Assembly: GCF_030676415.1 (NCBI RefSeq) | Contig: NZ_JAUUTW010000002.1 | Span: 248,001-312,000 of the forward strand | Reading direction: 5' to 3' | Origin: Peribacillus frigoritolerans | GTDB taxonomy: Bacteria > Bacillota > Bacilli > Bacillales > DSM-1321 | Length of the DNA: 64,000 bases | In this document: piece after piece, positions 46,057 to 56,836 of the stretch | Layout: every line of letters begins with the position of its first letter | Position numbering within the stretch: position 1 is the first letter of the stretch | The notes under the pieces: model-generated | Told to the model about the DNA's origin: nothing | Databases searched by the model: none | Seen by the model: only the letters and a program-made list of their open reading frames with translations | Translations under genes and position numbers: made by a program

Positions 46057-46854
46057 ATGCCAAAAGTATCTGTAATTATGGGTGTTTATAATGGCTCAAA
46101 AAAAATAGAAACTGCCATTAAATCAATACTCAACCAAACATTTTTTGATTTTGAATTAATTATATGTGATGATGGATCAACTGATAATAGTATTGAATTA
46201 ATTGAAAATCTTGCTGCTGAAGATAAAAGAATAAAACTCCTTAAGAATTCAAGAAATCTAGGTCTTGCTCCAACTCTTAACAGCTGCTTGAATGAAGCAA
46301 GGGGAGAATATATAGCCAGAATGGATGATGATGATATTTCACATCCAGGTCGATTTGAAAAACAAGTTACTTTTTTAAATAACAATTTAGATTATGCAAT
46401 AGTTGGTACAAGTAGAAATCTGTACGATCAAAATGGTGTTTGGGGAAGAAGCATAAAAGAAGGGGAAAGAACAACCCTAGATATTTATCTTGGTAGGACT
46501 TTTACACACCCGTCTGTAATGATGCGTAGAAAAGCTGTTCTTGATGTTGAGGGATATACTACAGGCACTGAAACTGAGAGAACAGAAGATTTTGATTTGT
46601 GGTGTAAATTGTATGAAAAAGGTTACAAGGGATTTAATCTTAGTGATGTATTATTTGATTATTTTGAAGCAAGAGATTCATATAATAAACGAAAATATAA
46701 ATATAGATTGTGCGAGTACAGACTTAAAAAACAATGGCGCAAAAAGTTGAATATTCCAATTAAATATGCAATCCATGCTTATCGACCGATTTTTGTTGGG
46801 TTATTACCCACAAAAATACTTATGAAATATCATGAAAAGAAATTTAAGGAGTAG
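46057..46854 (+). CDS. Glycosyltransferase family 2
   Basis: A 265-aa GT-A inverting glycosyltransferase. VSVIMGVYNGSKKIETAIKSIL, CDDGSTDNS and the metal motif RMDDDDIS are intact, followed by HPSVMMRRK. AAAAGGAG precedes the ATG. Second sugar-adding enzyme of the cluster; acceptor unknown. Confidence 0.92.
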   Translation: MPKVSVIMGVYNGSKKIETAIKSILNQTFFDFELIICDDGSTDNSIELIENLAAEDKRIKLLKNSRNLGLAPTLNSCLNEARGEYIARMDDDDISHPGRFEKQVTFLNNNLDYAIVGTSRNLYDQNGVWGRSIKEGERTTLDIYLGRTFTHPSVMMRRKAVLDVEGYTTGTETERTEDFDLWCKLYEKGYKGFNLSDVLFDYFEARDSYNKRKYKYRLCEYRLKKQWRKKLNIPIKYAIHAYRPIFVGLLPTKILMKYHEKKFKE

Positions 46855-46929
46855 GTATATTGTATATAATTAAAACCACAGAAATTCTACGGGGAGAAAT
46901 TTGAAAAATATAAATATGGAGAATTATAA

Positions 46930-48027
46930 ATGGATAACTTGCAGTCATATTTTCTATATTATCTTTTAATAATTAGCACTAGTATTATTGTGCAATTTTC
47001 ACAATTAATAAATAAAACTATATATAAAAAGTTTAGTCTTTTTATATTTTGGTCTGCTTTATTATTTCCTTTTTTAATATCCGCAAATAGATATGGAATT
47101 GGTACAGATTATTTTGATTATGTAGCACTATTTCATGAATTAGAAGGATATGGTAATATTTTTGACGCGATCAAGGAAGGCTCATATGAACCTGGTTGGA
47201 TTATACTGAATTTTATTGTCAAAATGGTTTTTGACAATTATAAGTATGTATTTGTATTATCCTCTTTTCTTACACTTTTTTTTCTATTTAAAGCAATATA
47301 TTCTTATAGGGACCGCCTTTATGTAGGGATAGGTATTTTTATATTTATGTCTACTCTGTATAATTCTAGTTTTAACATAACCAGGCAAATATTAGCCGCT
47401 TCAATATTACTTTATGCAGTTAAATATATAGAAGAAAAAAAAATTTTAAAGTATGCATTATTAACTTTGTTCGCAGCTAGTTTTCACTATTCCGCGTTAA
47501 TTTTTCTACCTATATACTGGGTATTAGTTAGTAGTAGAAATAATAATTGGAATTTACTAAAGAAAATAATATTTTCCATTGTCACTATTTTTATTATCGT
47601 ATTATTTGATTTTGTTTTTGGTTTCATTACAAGTATAGAATTTTTTTCAAAATATAGTTCCTATCAATTAAATGTAGGAAAAACAGATTTTAATAATTTA
47701 ATAATAAATTTGCCGATAATGATAATAATTTTAATGAATCTGAAAACAATAAAACTACGCAATAAATTTATATATGATTTAATTACACTCTACTTTATTG
47801 GAATTGTATTATCATTTTTAGGATACTTTAATAATTATATTGGAAGGGCAACCATATACTTTTCTATGAGCCAAATTTTAATTATCCCATTTATAATTAA
47901 GGTTCAAACTAATAAATATATTAAACTATTTTATATGGGCCTTATAGTATTATATTATATTATATTGTTTACTTATAATATAATAATTCAGAATGGTCAC
48001 GAAACAATTCCATATATATGGCGTTAA
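46930..48027 (+). CDS. EpsG-like polysaccharide polymerase
   Basis: A 365-aa polytopic membrane protein with about ten hydrophobic segments. The periplasmic-type signature ANRYGIGTDYFDYVALFHEL and RQILAASILLYAVKYI match the EpsG/Wzy-like family. It would link repeat units after flipping. Very AT-rich, like other polymerase genes, which vary most between strains. GGAG lies 9 bases before the ATG. Confidence 0.88.
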   Translation: MDNLQSYFLYYLLIISTSIIVQFSQLINKTIYKKFSLFIFWSALLFPFLISANRYGIGTDYFDYVALFHELEGYGNIFDAIKEGSYEPGWIILNFIVKMVFDNYKYVFVLSSFLTLFFLFKAIYSYRDRLYVGIGIFIFMSTLYNSSFNITRQILAASILLYAVKYIEEKKILKYALLTLFAASFHYSALIFLPIYWVLVSSRNNNWNLLKKIIFSIVTIFIIVLFDFVFGFITSIEFFSKYSSYQLNVGKTDFNNLIINLPIMIIILMNLKTIKLRNKFIYDLITLYFIGIVLSFLGYFNNYIGRATIYFSMSQILIIPFIIKVQTNKYIKLFYMGLIVLYYIILFTYNIIIQNGHETIPYIWR

Positions 48028-48501
48028 ATATAAAAATTTTATCTGAAAGTAAGCACAGGAGTGAGGAAACATTTAAATTAAAAGAAGGAAGTTATCAAAA
48101 AAATCTATTCACATTTCACTATTTGTGATTCAATTTGATGGTGCACTTCTAATACTTTTAATTATTTTTGATATGTTATTGTGGATAAATATGCACTATC
48201 GTCTTCAATCCCATAGTTTACATTGCATTCTGTAGTCAATTAATAGATCTAAAGGTTGTTGTGGAGTTTTTGTACAATACTTGTATAGTAACGGAGAAGC
48301 CTATAAACCTAATCTCCACAATTCAAAAAACAAAATACTTTAGAATAGAATAGGTGTTTCAATCTTCAAGTATTTTAATCTTCAAAAGCAAAATCGGTGA
48401 TAAATAACTATAGTATATTACTAAAATTACAAATATTTAGTAGCTAGAAATTAGGTCTCACCGCTTTTGATATGTTATTTATCAGGAGATGTTTAAAGAG
48501 A
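48028..48501. other. Intergenic stretch inside the eps cluster
   Basis: About 470 bp without a credible ORF; short frames only and no clear promoter. Its length is unusual within this tightly packed cluster, so a gene may have been lost here. Confidence 0.4.
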
Positions 48502-49554
48502 ATGAAGTTAAGTATTATAATACCAGTATATAATGTTGGAAATCATATAAAAGTAACACTAGAGTCTTTGTTAAATCAACAAGAAAAGAATTTTGAAGTT
48601 ATTATAGTCAATGACGGATCAACGGATGATTCTATATCCTTAGCTAAAGAAATTATTGATGGTAGCGAGTTAAGTAATTTTAGAATAATAACTAAGGAAA
48701 ATGGTGGAGTGAGTTCAGCCAGAAATATTGGGATTTCTGAAGCCATGGGTGAATATATTCTGTTTTTAGATGCTGATGATTACATTTCACATGATCTTGT
48801 ACATGTACTATATCAAAAATTACAATTGGAATCTCCAGATATCATATATTGGGGGTATGATATAGTTACTGAAAAAAAGGAAATAGTAAACAGATATCAA
48901 TACTTAAAAGATAGTGATTTTACAAGTAAGGGAGTAGAGGTGCTCTCTGGAATAATTATTGGAAAGAAAACAAGTATATGGATAGGGAGTATAGTTTTTC
49001 AAAAGGATTTAATAAAAACAAACGATATAATGTATACAAACGGATGCGTTGCTGGAGAGGATATTGAATTTGTATATAAGGCATTAGCAAAGGCGAATAA
49101 CGTATTAGTTATAAACAAAGTCTTATCATATTATGTTCAAAGACAAGGTTCAATTACTAATTCTTATAATATAAAAAGGTTTGATTCTGTAGCTGCCTTA
49201 GAAAGAGTATGCATATATTTTGCGGAAATAAGAAACCAAAAGTTGTTAGAATTATCTAGAGTAATTAGAAATGAAAGTATAATTAAAAATTATATTGGTA
49301 CTTTTAGATTGTGTATGAGACAACTAGTAAAGAGTAAAAGGATTAATCCAAGAAAGGCAATAAAAATTATTACCCATGATATAGAGAACAACTATCCCGA
49401 AATGAAAAATATAGTCATGAAGTTGGTGAAGTTTAATAAAGGTAGGTCACTTAGCCAAAAGATTGAATTGAAATTATTTATTATTTCACCCCTGTTATAT
49501 TATATTTTTGGGAATATAAAAAACCATTCATTTCTAAGGAAAGTCGATATTTGA
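48502..49554 (+). CDS. Glycosyltransferase family 2 (EpsJ-like)
   Basis: A 350-aa GT-A enzyme: LSIIIPVYNVGNHIKVTLESLL, VNDGSTDDS, ENGGVSSARN and FLDADDYIS. I chose the ATG at 48502 because the conserved fold starts at MKLSIIIPVYN; the frame is open to 48472. AGGAG lies about 13 bases upstream, which is long. The basic C-terminal tail may contact the membrane. Confidence 0.9.
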   Translation: MKLSIIIPVYNVGNHIKVTLESLLNQQEKNFEVIIVNDGSTDDSISLAKEIIDGSELSNFRIITKENGGVSSARNIGISEAMGEYILFLDADDYISHDLVHVLYQKLQLESPDIIYWGYDIVTEKKEIVNRYQYLKDSDFTSKGVEVLSGIIIGKKTSIWIGSIVFQKDLIKTNDIMYTNGCVAGEDIEFVYKALAKANNVLVINKVLSYYVQRQGSITNSYNIKRFDSVAALERVCIYFAEIRNQKLLELSRVIRNESIIKNYIGTFRLCMRQLVKSKRINPRKAIKIITHDIENNYPEMKNIVMKLVKFNKGRSLSQKIELKLFIISPLLYYIFGNIKNHSFLRKVDI

Positions 49555-49652
49555 CACAGTAAATTCTTACAAATATTCATTCAGTGTAATGCATATATAA
49601 GAATTATATAGTTTTAAGTAGAAATACTAATATATCAAAAAGGAAACAGAAA

Positions 49653-51188
49653 ATGCGTATAAGAAGTTCAATAATAAATATATCTTTTGCTATGGTAGGA
49701 CAAATTCTTGGATTGTTAATTAGTTTTATAGCTAGAATAGTCTTTATTCAAGAATTAGGTACTGAATATTTAGGTCTTAATGGTTTATTTGTAAATATAT
49801 TAAGTATACTTTCTTTGGTGGAACTTGGTATAGGTCCAGCTATTACTTTTAGTTTATACAAACCGCTTGCCGAAAATGATACTGAAAAAGTAAAGTCGTT
49901 GATGAAACTATATAAAAAAGCGTATATTTGTATTGGAATATTAATCTTAATAATGGGAATTAGTTTTACTCCATTTATAGAAGTTTTTATCAAAACGCTT
50001 CCCAATATCCCTCACATCCATTTGATTTTTTTGCTTTTTGTTATAAATGCTGCAATTTCTTATTTTTATTCATATAAACGTTCATTAATCATTTCAAACC
50101 AAAAACAATATATTGCAACAATATATAGATATTCTTTCTTTATTCTTTTAAATATTATACAAATTATAGTATTATATTTAACTCATAATTTTATTCTTTT
50201 TCTTGTTTGTCAGATAATTGCTACATTTGCAGAAAATATTGTTGTTTCTAAAAAAGCTGATAAGCTTTATCCTTATTTGCAAGAAAAGAATGTTCAAAAG
50301 GTTGATAAGCTAACAATAAGTCAAATTACTAGAAACATAAGAGCTTTGACTTCTCATAAATTAGGTGGAGTAGTTGTAACTTCCACAGATAGCCTTATTA
50401 TATCGAAATTTGTAGGTCTGGTTGGAGTCGGTTTATACTCAAATTACCAACTTATTATTAATGCATTAAATATAGTAACATCACAAATATTTAGTTCAAT
50501 TACCGCTAGTGTTGGTAATTTAGGAGTTACCGAGACAGATGAAAAAAAAATATCTATATTTAATATTGTATTTTTTATGAATTTTTGGATCTATAGTTTT
50601 ATATCCATATGTTTAGTGGTACTACTTAATCCATTTATAAAATTATGGATTGGAGAAGACTTTGTTATAAATACGAGTATAGTGTTAGTAATTATTTTAA
50701 ACTTCTTTTTAACTGGTATGAGGAAGGGGGTTCTTACCTTCCGAGATGCACTGGGCATATATTGGTATGACAGACATAAGCCTATATTTGAATGTATTAT
50801 TAATCTTGTTGTTTCATTAATTTTAGTTAAACAATTAGGAATGCTGGGCGTGTTTATAGGTACAACTATAAGTACTCTTGCAACTAGTTTTTGGGTTGAA
50901 CCTTATGTTCTTTATAAATATGGTTTTAAATCCTCGGTGGTCCCCTTTTTTAGAAAATATGCTTTGTACACAATTGTTACGATTATAGTATGTTTGATTA
51001 CATTATACGGTGTTAACAATTTTAGAGATGTAACTATAGTTAACTTTATTATTCAAGCATTTATCTGTATAGTTATTCCCAATGGGATATTTGTTATATT
51101 ATTTCATAAAACTGATGAATTCAGATACCTTTATAATTTGATAAATAAATTAATATTTAAACTATTAAAGAGAAAAAACGTTTTATGA
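49653..51188 (+). CDS. Oligosaccharide flippase (Wzx/EpsK-like, MATE/MVF superfamily)
   Basis: A 511-aa membrane protein with about 12-14 hydrophobic segments and the N-terminal RIVFIQELGTEYLGLNGLF pattern of Wzx flippases. It moves the lipid-linked repeat unit to the outer face of the membrane. AAAGGAAAC lies before the ATG. Its place after the glycosyltransferases fits. Confidence 0.9.
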   Translation: MRIRSSIINISFAMVGQILGLLISFIARIVFIQELGTEYLGLNGLFVNILSILSLVELGIGPAITFSLYKPLAENDTEKVKSLMKLYKKAYICIGILILIMGISFTPFIEVFIKTLPNIPHIHLIFLLFVINAAISYFYSYKRSLIISNQKQYIATIYRYSFFILLNIIQIIVLYLTHNFILFLVCQIIATFAENIVVSKKADKLYPYLQEKNVQKVDKLTISQITRNIRALTSHKLGGVVVTSTDSLIISKFVGLVGVGLYSNYQLIINALNIVTSQIFSSITASVGNLGVTETDEKKISIFNIVFFMNFWIYSFISICLVVLLNPFIKLWIGEDFVINTSIVLVIILNFFLTGMRKGVLTFRDALGIYWYDRHKPIFECIINLVVSLILVKQLGMLGVFIGTTISTLATSFWVEPYVLYKYGFKSSVVPFFRKYALYTIVTIIVCLITLYGVNNFRDVTIVNFIIQAFICIVIPNGIFVILFHKTDEFRYLYNLINKLIFKLLKRKNVL

Positions 51189-51250
51189 AGTTCGTTAAAC
51201 GGTGACAGGTCAATATATATTAATCAATGGAGCAAGGTGGATCATGCTAT

Positions 51251-52246
51251 ATGAACATACTAGTAACCGGTGGTGCCGGATATATAGGTTCACACACTTG
51301 TGTTGCCCTACTTGAAGCAGGGCATACAGTGATTATTGTTGATAATCTTTCCAACAGTAATGCAGAAACTTTAGATAAAGTAAAACAAATAACAAATAGA
51401 GAAATTATCTTCTATCAGATAGATGTTACTAATGAAGAAGCAGTGGACAACATCTTTGCTAATCATGATATAGAGGGTGTTATTCATTTTGCTGGTCTTA
51501 AGGCGGTGGGAGAGTCAGTTGAAAAGCCACTAGCTTATTATTACAACAATATCGTCAGTACACTGGTTCTTGCCAATGCTTGTCTGAAATATAATGTGAG
51601 TAGTTTTGTCTTTAGCTCTTCTGCAACAGTGTACGGAGATAACACAGTTCCATTTGTAGAAACGTTGAACCTTTTACCAACGACGAATCCTTATGGTGAA
51701 ACAAAAGCTATGAGTGAGCGGATTCTAACGGATATAGCAAAGGCTAATCCTTCTTTCTCAATATCAATTCTTAGATATTTCAATCCAGTGGGAGCCCATG
51801 AGAGTGGTTTAATTGGTGAAGCGCCTAATGGAATCCCAAACAACCTGATGCCTTACATTTCTAAGGTAGCAAAAGGAAAGTTGAGGAAGCTTAGAGTTTT
51901 TGGAAATGACTACCCAACGGTGGACGGAACTGGAGTTCGTGATTATATTCATGTAATGGATCTAGCTGAAGGTCACGTTGCTGCATTAGACAAAATTACT
52001 GATGGTGTACATATATATAACTTGGGGACTGGTCAGGGTACCAGTGTAATAGAGTTAGTAAAAGCCTTCGAGGAAGCGAATGATATTGAAGTTCCTTATG
52101 AAATTGTAGATCGTCGCCCAGGTGATATCGCTTCATGCTATGCAGATGCTTCAAAAGCAAAACGAGAACTTGGCTGGATAGCTAAACGTGATGTTATATC
52201 TATGTGCCGGGATTCGTGGCGTTTTGAGAAAAATAATAAAGATTAA
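51251..52246 (+). CDS. galE: UDP-glucose 4-epimerase
   Basis: Interconverts UDP-glucose and UDP-galactose. A 331-aa SDR enzyme with GGAGYIGSHTC (NAD loop), the catalytic triad Ser (SSSATVYG) and YxxxK (YGETK), and VRDYIHVMDLAEGH. The ATG at 51251 has AAGGTGG 10 bases upstream. An in-frame ATG at 51227 would place this site inside the gene. Last intact gene of the cluster. Confidence 0.95.
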   Translation: MNILVTGGAGYIGSHTCVALLEAGHTVIIVDNLSNSNAETLDKVKQITNREIIFYQIDVTNEEAVDNIFANHDIEGVIHFAGLKAVGESVEKPLAYYYNNIVSTLVLANACLKYNVSSFVFSSSATVYGDNTVPFVETLNLLPTTNPYGETKAMSERILTDIAKANPSFSISILRYFNPVGAHESGLIGEAPNGIPNNLMPYISKVAKGKLRKLRVFGNDYPTVDGTGVRDYIHVMDLAEGHVAALDKITDGVHIYNLGTGQGTSVIELVKAFEEANDIEVPYEIVDRRPGDIASCYADASKAKRELGWIAKRDVISMCRDSWRFEKNNKD

Positions 52247-52316
52247 AAGGAATTGTATACGTGAGTACAATTATTTCCTGGATGGCACTTTGGTTGTCAC
52301 GTTGATTGAAGGGTAG

Positions 52317-52340
52317 AAGGAATGCTCACTTTCCTTTTTG
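52317..52340 (+). terminator. Possible terminator after galE
   Basis: AAGGAA/TTCCTT stem and T-run, 70 bp after the stop. Weak. Confidence 0.45.
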
Positions 52341-53309
52341 GTTAAGAGACTCATATAAAAGATGTACTTATGGACAGTGTGCTGGAGCGATTGTCGGTAT
52401 TAGTTTGTTTTGTATAATCCTTTGTATTTCAAATAAACCCTCTGAGCTTTAATTGGCTTAGCGGGTATATTTATTTTCCTTCCACTTTAGTGTATTAAAT
52501 AAAAAACAGTATGTTGCGGCCACTCCTTCCAGCTGTTTGTGACACTAAAAAATATAGGTTTCGGAAGTATATTTGTAAGTGACACCGCTTTACATGAGGG
52601 GTGAACGTGGAAGGTTATTGACATACGAAAGAGAGAGAATTTACACCCTTTCGAAAGAAAATACGCTCGCAGCAGATATGTGTAAAGCGATAAATCGCTT
52701 GCGTATATTTATTACGATAGTGAATAAATTATTGTCATTTGATGCTGCGGTGATTGCCAATTACATTTCACTATACCGTTTTTACAGTGGGACTCTCTAA
52801 AAGAGCGATAGGATTTCCTTACCTCCGGTCCCAGATAATACTCTCATATCCTTTGTCTTTTCTTTATTCGCGGTAATCAGTACCAAACACAACAGTTCAA
52901 CAAACGTTAGGGCCACCTCCTTACGAATGAGATAAAAAGCATGGGCGTTATTCCAGCGCCAAATTGAATTGATAGGATTACTAGCAGCCTCTACGCTTAA
53001 TGAATAAGCCAGGTTCTTTAAAAATGAGGATAAAACGATTGGTTCGCTTTGTATTCACTTAAATCCGCTGAATGCAATCTTAATTATTGCAAAATAACTG
53101 TCTCAATGAACATAAACAGACAGAGAGTGTAAGAATTGGAGTGTTTTTAAGGTTCGCCAAAATCGACTGTGTATCCTTGAGAAAACATTTGGGCAGGAAG
53201 GATGAAGACTAAAGAGTTGGTCAAATTGAATGTTCAAATGTATATTGTTTTAGTAGTGGTTCAGTTCAAGAATGTAAAAAATTGTAAATCTGTCAATACC
53301 GGCTTATTT
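52341..53309. other. Gene-poor stretch with unassigned fragments
   Basis: No gene I can support. A 73-codon plus-strand frame at 52579 has no ribosome site. On the minus strand about 52800-52990 a fragment reads SVEAASNPINSIWRWNNAHA... without a recognisable family. It looks like decayed mobile-element or gene debris. Confidence 0.4.
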
Positions 53310-53719
53310 TTCCCCACTCCATATATGATTTAGTAGACGTTATGATCATCGCCTAATTTTCATATCTTTTTGATACTACCTGAAAGAATATATTAGCCGT
53401 ATTCGGGATTCTGATTCGACTTCATCAGCTGTTAAGAATAAGGCTTTATATCCTTAGGTAAGAGCTTCTATTGCGAAGGATATGGACAAATGAGTTTTTC
53501 CAACTCCTGGCGGACCTAATGTAATCCTATTTTCACCATTTGCGAGATGCCGACAAGTGTCAAGGTTTACTTAACACGCTGCTCACATTTACTCGGTTGA
53601 AACATATAGTTAAAATCATAAATCGTCTTCCTGTAAGGAAGCTTGGCATTCTTTATTCTAGTTGATACAAGTTACTTCTGTCTAGCTTCATGTATTTGCT
53701 CTTCTAGTTGGTTTTTCAT
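53310..53719 (-). pseudogene. IS21-family transposition helper (IstB) relic
   Basis: From an ATG at 53719 with GGAGGAAGG upstream, the minus strand reads MKNQLEEQIHEARQK, stop, then RIKNAKLPYRKTIYDFNYMFQPS, a frameshift, and ITLGPPGVGKTHLSISFAIEA with the intact P-loop. A further stop precedes GYKALFLTADE. At least three inactivating lesions. Confidence 0.82.
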
Positions 53720-54140
53720 TTAGAATTACCTTCCTCCAAAACTGCATAGGAAGCAGAGAATGGTTTTCTACAATAGAGCAGGGGCATGTATGAAATCTTT
53801 GGCTACCAAAACAAGGAGATTCTTATGTTTATGTGCTTTATCTATTTTCTGCAATCCTTCATATTGCTCTAGTTTAATATGAACATTCGTTTTCCCCTCG
53901 TAACCCATGACCTGAATTTCTTCAAAAAAGTTTCCTCTTGACTGCTTTGAAGGTATAAGCTTTAAAGCTTATAATTTACTCTCCCTAACCTTAGTTTTCT
54001 ATGATTGTGGTACTTGGCCTTTATTTGTGTATTTACTAACTGTTTCGATCAAATCCCGTTTCTTCTGCAATATTTGTTTTTGTCCACCCTTTTTGATGTA
54101 ATTCTCTAATTAAAAAAATTTTCAAGTCTTCTGCATCGTC
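53720..54140 (-). pseudogene. IS21-family transposase (IstA) relic
   Basis: On the minus strand the N-terminal part reads IRELHQKGWTKTNIAEETGFDRNS, then, after lesions, the K-T-K-V-R-E-S type segment. It is joined to a distant downstream part (GYEGKTNVHIKLEQYEGLQ). Most of the catalytic core is missing. Order istA-istB is as in IS21 elements. No terminal repeats found. Confidence 0.7.
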
Positions 54141-55012
54141 TCAAACACTCCAACTTTATTTAGTGATGGGATGATTCTTTTTTTTTTGAATATCAACCGT
54201 TGATATTGGGTATTTGAGCACCGATGATGGCGATATAGAATAATAATTATTTATCTAGAAATAGTGCAAGAGAATTTAAGAGATTCTCCTCCATTAGTTA
54301 ATTTGTATAGATATAAAGATTTTACCGAAGGAATCTCATCTGAAACAAGAAATTATAATTTACCTTAAAAAACAAATTTGTATTAAAACGGCAGGAGCTC
54401 CAACTTTTGATAGTGGGAATTCCGTTATCTAGATAACCAATGAATAAACAAAATTCAGGGTTCGTGGAGCGTAATAGCCAGTTTTTTTATCACGACATCG
54501 AATGAATATATGCTAGATAAATCAATTATCTCGATAGGTAGGTCCCAAGTCATATAAAACTGCATGTCAAACAGGCATTCTTGTCGTATAATAGCATAGA
54601 GCCAATTTCCTTTTTGTTTAATGTGTGTTTCGTAACTCTCATTATACAGGTAGTAGGGAGGTGCTCTATTCCTGTCATTTTACACTTAGACTCTCAGGGC
54701 TTAGAGTTATGAATTGAAATCATGTAATTTTATTTATTAAAAATAGCTTCTTACATAGTTCCCAAACAAATGTTAGCTTTTAAACAATAAATGTGAAAAA
54801 AATTCATCTAGGATTTATGCACACTGCTTCAAAAAAATGAACATTGTGGAGACAGATTAAGGGTAGACGTTATATGTAAAAGATTAAAAAATGACTTCTT
54901 AATTTATAATAGGAAAATTTACGTACCTACTGATTCCTTCCTTGTTAAATCTTAAGAAATCTTTAATTCAACATTTTAAGTACTAGGAAAAGACACATAG
55001 AAGGAGAAAAAT
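54141..55012. other. Spacer between the IS relic and the lasso-associated genes
   Basis: About 870 bp of AT-rich sequence. No ORF, RNA gene or repeat I can support. Confidence 0.45.
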
Positions 55013-56179
55013 ATGGATAATAATTACAGTCTTGATTTGTCTAGTCTATCCAATGAATTAAGGTTATTACTAGAGATTTTGAATACGGAAGACTACTATA
55101 GTATAGGTTCAGTAAAAAATGAATCATATTTAGACATTGACTGGGGGATATTTCTCCAATTGGCTTGGCATCATCGAGTTTATCCCTTAATTTATTCTAA
55201 ACTGAAAAAGGCTGATAATAATCGGATACCTCCGCATGTTATTCAAACCTTATACAAAGAATTCAAAAAAAATACACTTCAAATGCTTCACTTAAGTGGA
55301 GAGATGGAAAAAGTTAGTGAATTGTTTACTGAAAATCAAATTCGCCTTCTTTATTTGAAAGGCCCGGTAATTGCTGCCGATATTTATGGGGATATTTCCC
55401 TGCGAACTTCCAAGGATTTAGATATTCTAATTCCAATATCAGATTTAAAAAGAGCAGAAGAACTCCTTCTTTCTATTGGTTACGAGAAAGAGGTAGTTCC
55501 AAATGTTTTGAACGAGTGGAAATGGAGGAGTCACCACGTAGTTTATTTCCATCCTCAAAAGAACATCCAGCTTGAAATACATTGGAGGTTACAACCTCTT
55601 CCACTGAAGGAACCAAAATTTAATGAATTATGGGAACGGAAAAGGGTAAGTACTCTCACAAGTTATCCTGTTTATTTATTAGGAAAAGAGGATTTATTAT
55701 TATATCTTATTTCACACGGTGCTCGTCATGGGTGGTTTCGCCTACGATGGTTGTTAGATATTGACCAAATGTTAAGAAAAGGATTAAAATTGGATGATAT
55801 CAACCTTCTTATTAGTAAATACCAAAATCGTAAATTAGTTGGGCAAGCTCTAATTTTAACTTCGGAGCTATTAAAAACTCACATGAATGAGTCTTGGGAA
55901 AAGTTAAAAGAAGGAAATGATTCTAAAAAAATAGCAAAGAAGGCAATAGACTTCATCAAAGGAACTGAATCATTAGCAACCATTACATCAAGCAATTACT
56001 ATAAGGATTATTCCAAATCATTAAAGACAATTCTACAAAAATTCTTCTTATTTTTGATTTTGTTTTATCCCAGTTCTGCGGATTTGATGACATTGCGAGT
56101 GCCTAAACCTCTTCATTTTTTATATTTTCCTTTACGCCCGTTTTTAGTAGTCTGGAGAAAGACAGGGAAACCCTCATAA
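55013..56179 (+). CDS. Nucleotidyltransferase family protein (lasso cluster-associated)
   Basis: A 388-aa protein of the NTP_transf_5-like family: LYLKGPVIAADIYGDISLRTSKDLDILIP holds the Gly and the metal Asp pair (Asp135, Asp137), followed by an EIHWRL segment. Such proteins are frequent in paeninodin-type lasso clusters, but their substrate (peptide, phosphate group or lipid) is not known to me. GAAGGAG lies 8 bases before the ATG. It has its own terminator and is separated by 0.9 kb from the cyclase, so it is a separate transcription unit. Confidence 0.82.
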   Translation: MDNNYSLDLSSLSNELRLLLEILNTEDYYSIGSVKNESYLDIDWGIFLQLAWHHRVYPLIYSKLKKADNNRIPPHVIQTLYKEFKKNTLQMLHLSGEMEKVSELFTENQIRLLYLKGPVIAADIYGDISLRTSKDLDILIPISDLKRAEELLLSIGYEKEVVPNVLNEWKWRSHHVVYFHPQKNIQLEIHWRLQPLPLKEPKFNELWERKRVSTLTSYPVYLLGKEDLLLYLISHGARHGWFRLRWLLDIDQMLRKGLKLDDINLLISKYQNRKLVGQALILTSELLKTHMNESWEKLKEGNDSKKIAKKAIDFIKGTESLATITSSNYYKDYSKSLKTILQKFFLFLILFYPSSADLMTLRVPKPLHFLYFPLRPFLVVWRKTGKPS

Positions 56180-56245
56180 ATATATATTTTGTTAAAAAGT
56201 GTAGGTTTATATTACATATAATGAAAATACCTATTAATTTCACTA

Positions 56246-56285
56246 AAGCATTCATTTTTAAGTAAAGAGTGGATGCTTATTTTTC
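56246..56285 (+). terminator. Terminator of the nucleotidyltransferase gene
   Basis: AAGCATTCA pairs with TGGATGCTT (one G-U pair), followed by ATTTTTC. Confidence 0.6.
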
Positions 56286-56710
56286 TATCTTCATAACTGG
56301 AAAGAAAATTATAATTAACGAATTGAAAGATTGATTAATACCTGGCTAGTTATTCTAGATATGTATATTGGGAATAAAAATTATTGACATAGGTATAAAT
56401 AAATGGTAATTTTAGCATGCTGAATTCTTTATAAAGAACAAGTTGTTCGTAAAAAAGTATAAGCAAAGTGTTTTAGTTATACGCTAAGAGAAACCCTCAT
56501 CATGAGATTTTTCAATCCACAAGCAATAAAAAAGCTAAAGTAATATCTGAATTTTTTGAGTTATTATTTAAATGAATTCAAAACTGGATTTAATTAACAT
56601 TGACTATAAGGGGATTTCTGTAAAAAAATAAATAAAATACTTATTATTCAAGACCCATAGATACGCGTTGAGGTCGTTGTCATAGTGGATGAAGAAAGGA
56701 TGAATTTTAA
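56286..56710. other. Spacer with a candidate promoter for the first 41-codon ORF
   Basis: TTGACA (56384-56389), 17-bp spacer, TAATTT (56407-56412). About 300 bp then separates it from the small ORF at 56711. Otherwise AT-rich and featureless. Confidence 0.4.
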
Positions 56711-56836
56711 ATGCCTTTATTTAAAATGAGTGAGATATGGACACCCTTTAAATTAGTTGGGGTTAGGTTTTTTTGGTCAGATGATAGAAGTATTTTCATC
56801 AAAGTATTTAATCAACATCGTAGGAAGATAAAGTAA
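56711..56836 (+). CDS. Unknown 41-aa basic protein, twin 1 (upstream of lasso genes)
   Basis: MPLFKMSEIWTPFKLVGVRF, continuing to FIKVFNQHRRKIK. GAAAGGATGAATTTTAA precedes the ATG. A second copy at 63343 on the other side of the cluster has most residues identical, mainly conservative changes and many synonymous codon changes. This argues that both are or were translated. Strongly basic at the C-terminus, aromatic-rich in the middle, no Cys. I do not recognise the family. Confidence 0.6.
   Translation: MPLFKMSEIWTPFKLVGVRFFWSDDRSIFIKVFNQHRRKIK

Noticed and set aside
52579..52800. 73-codon ORF after galE
   Set aside because: GTG start without ribosome site, in a debris region, no recognisable family.
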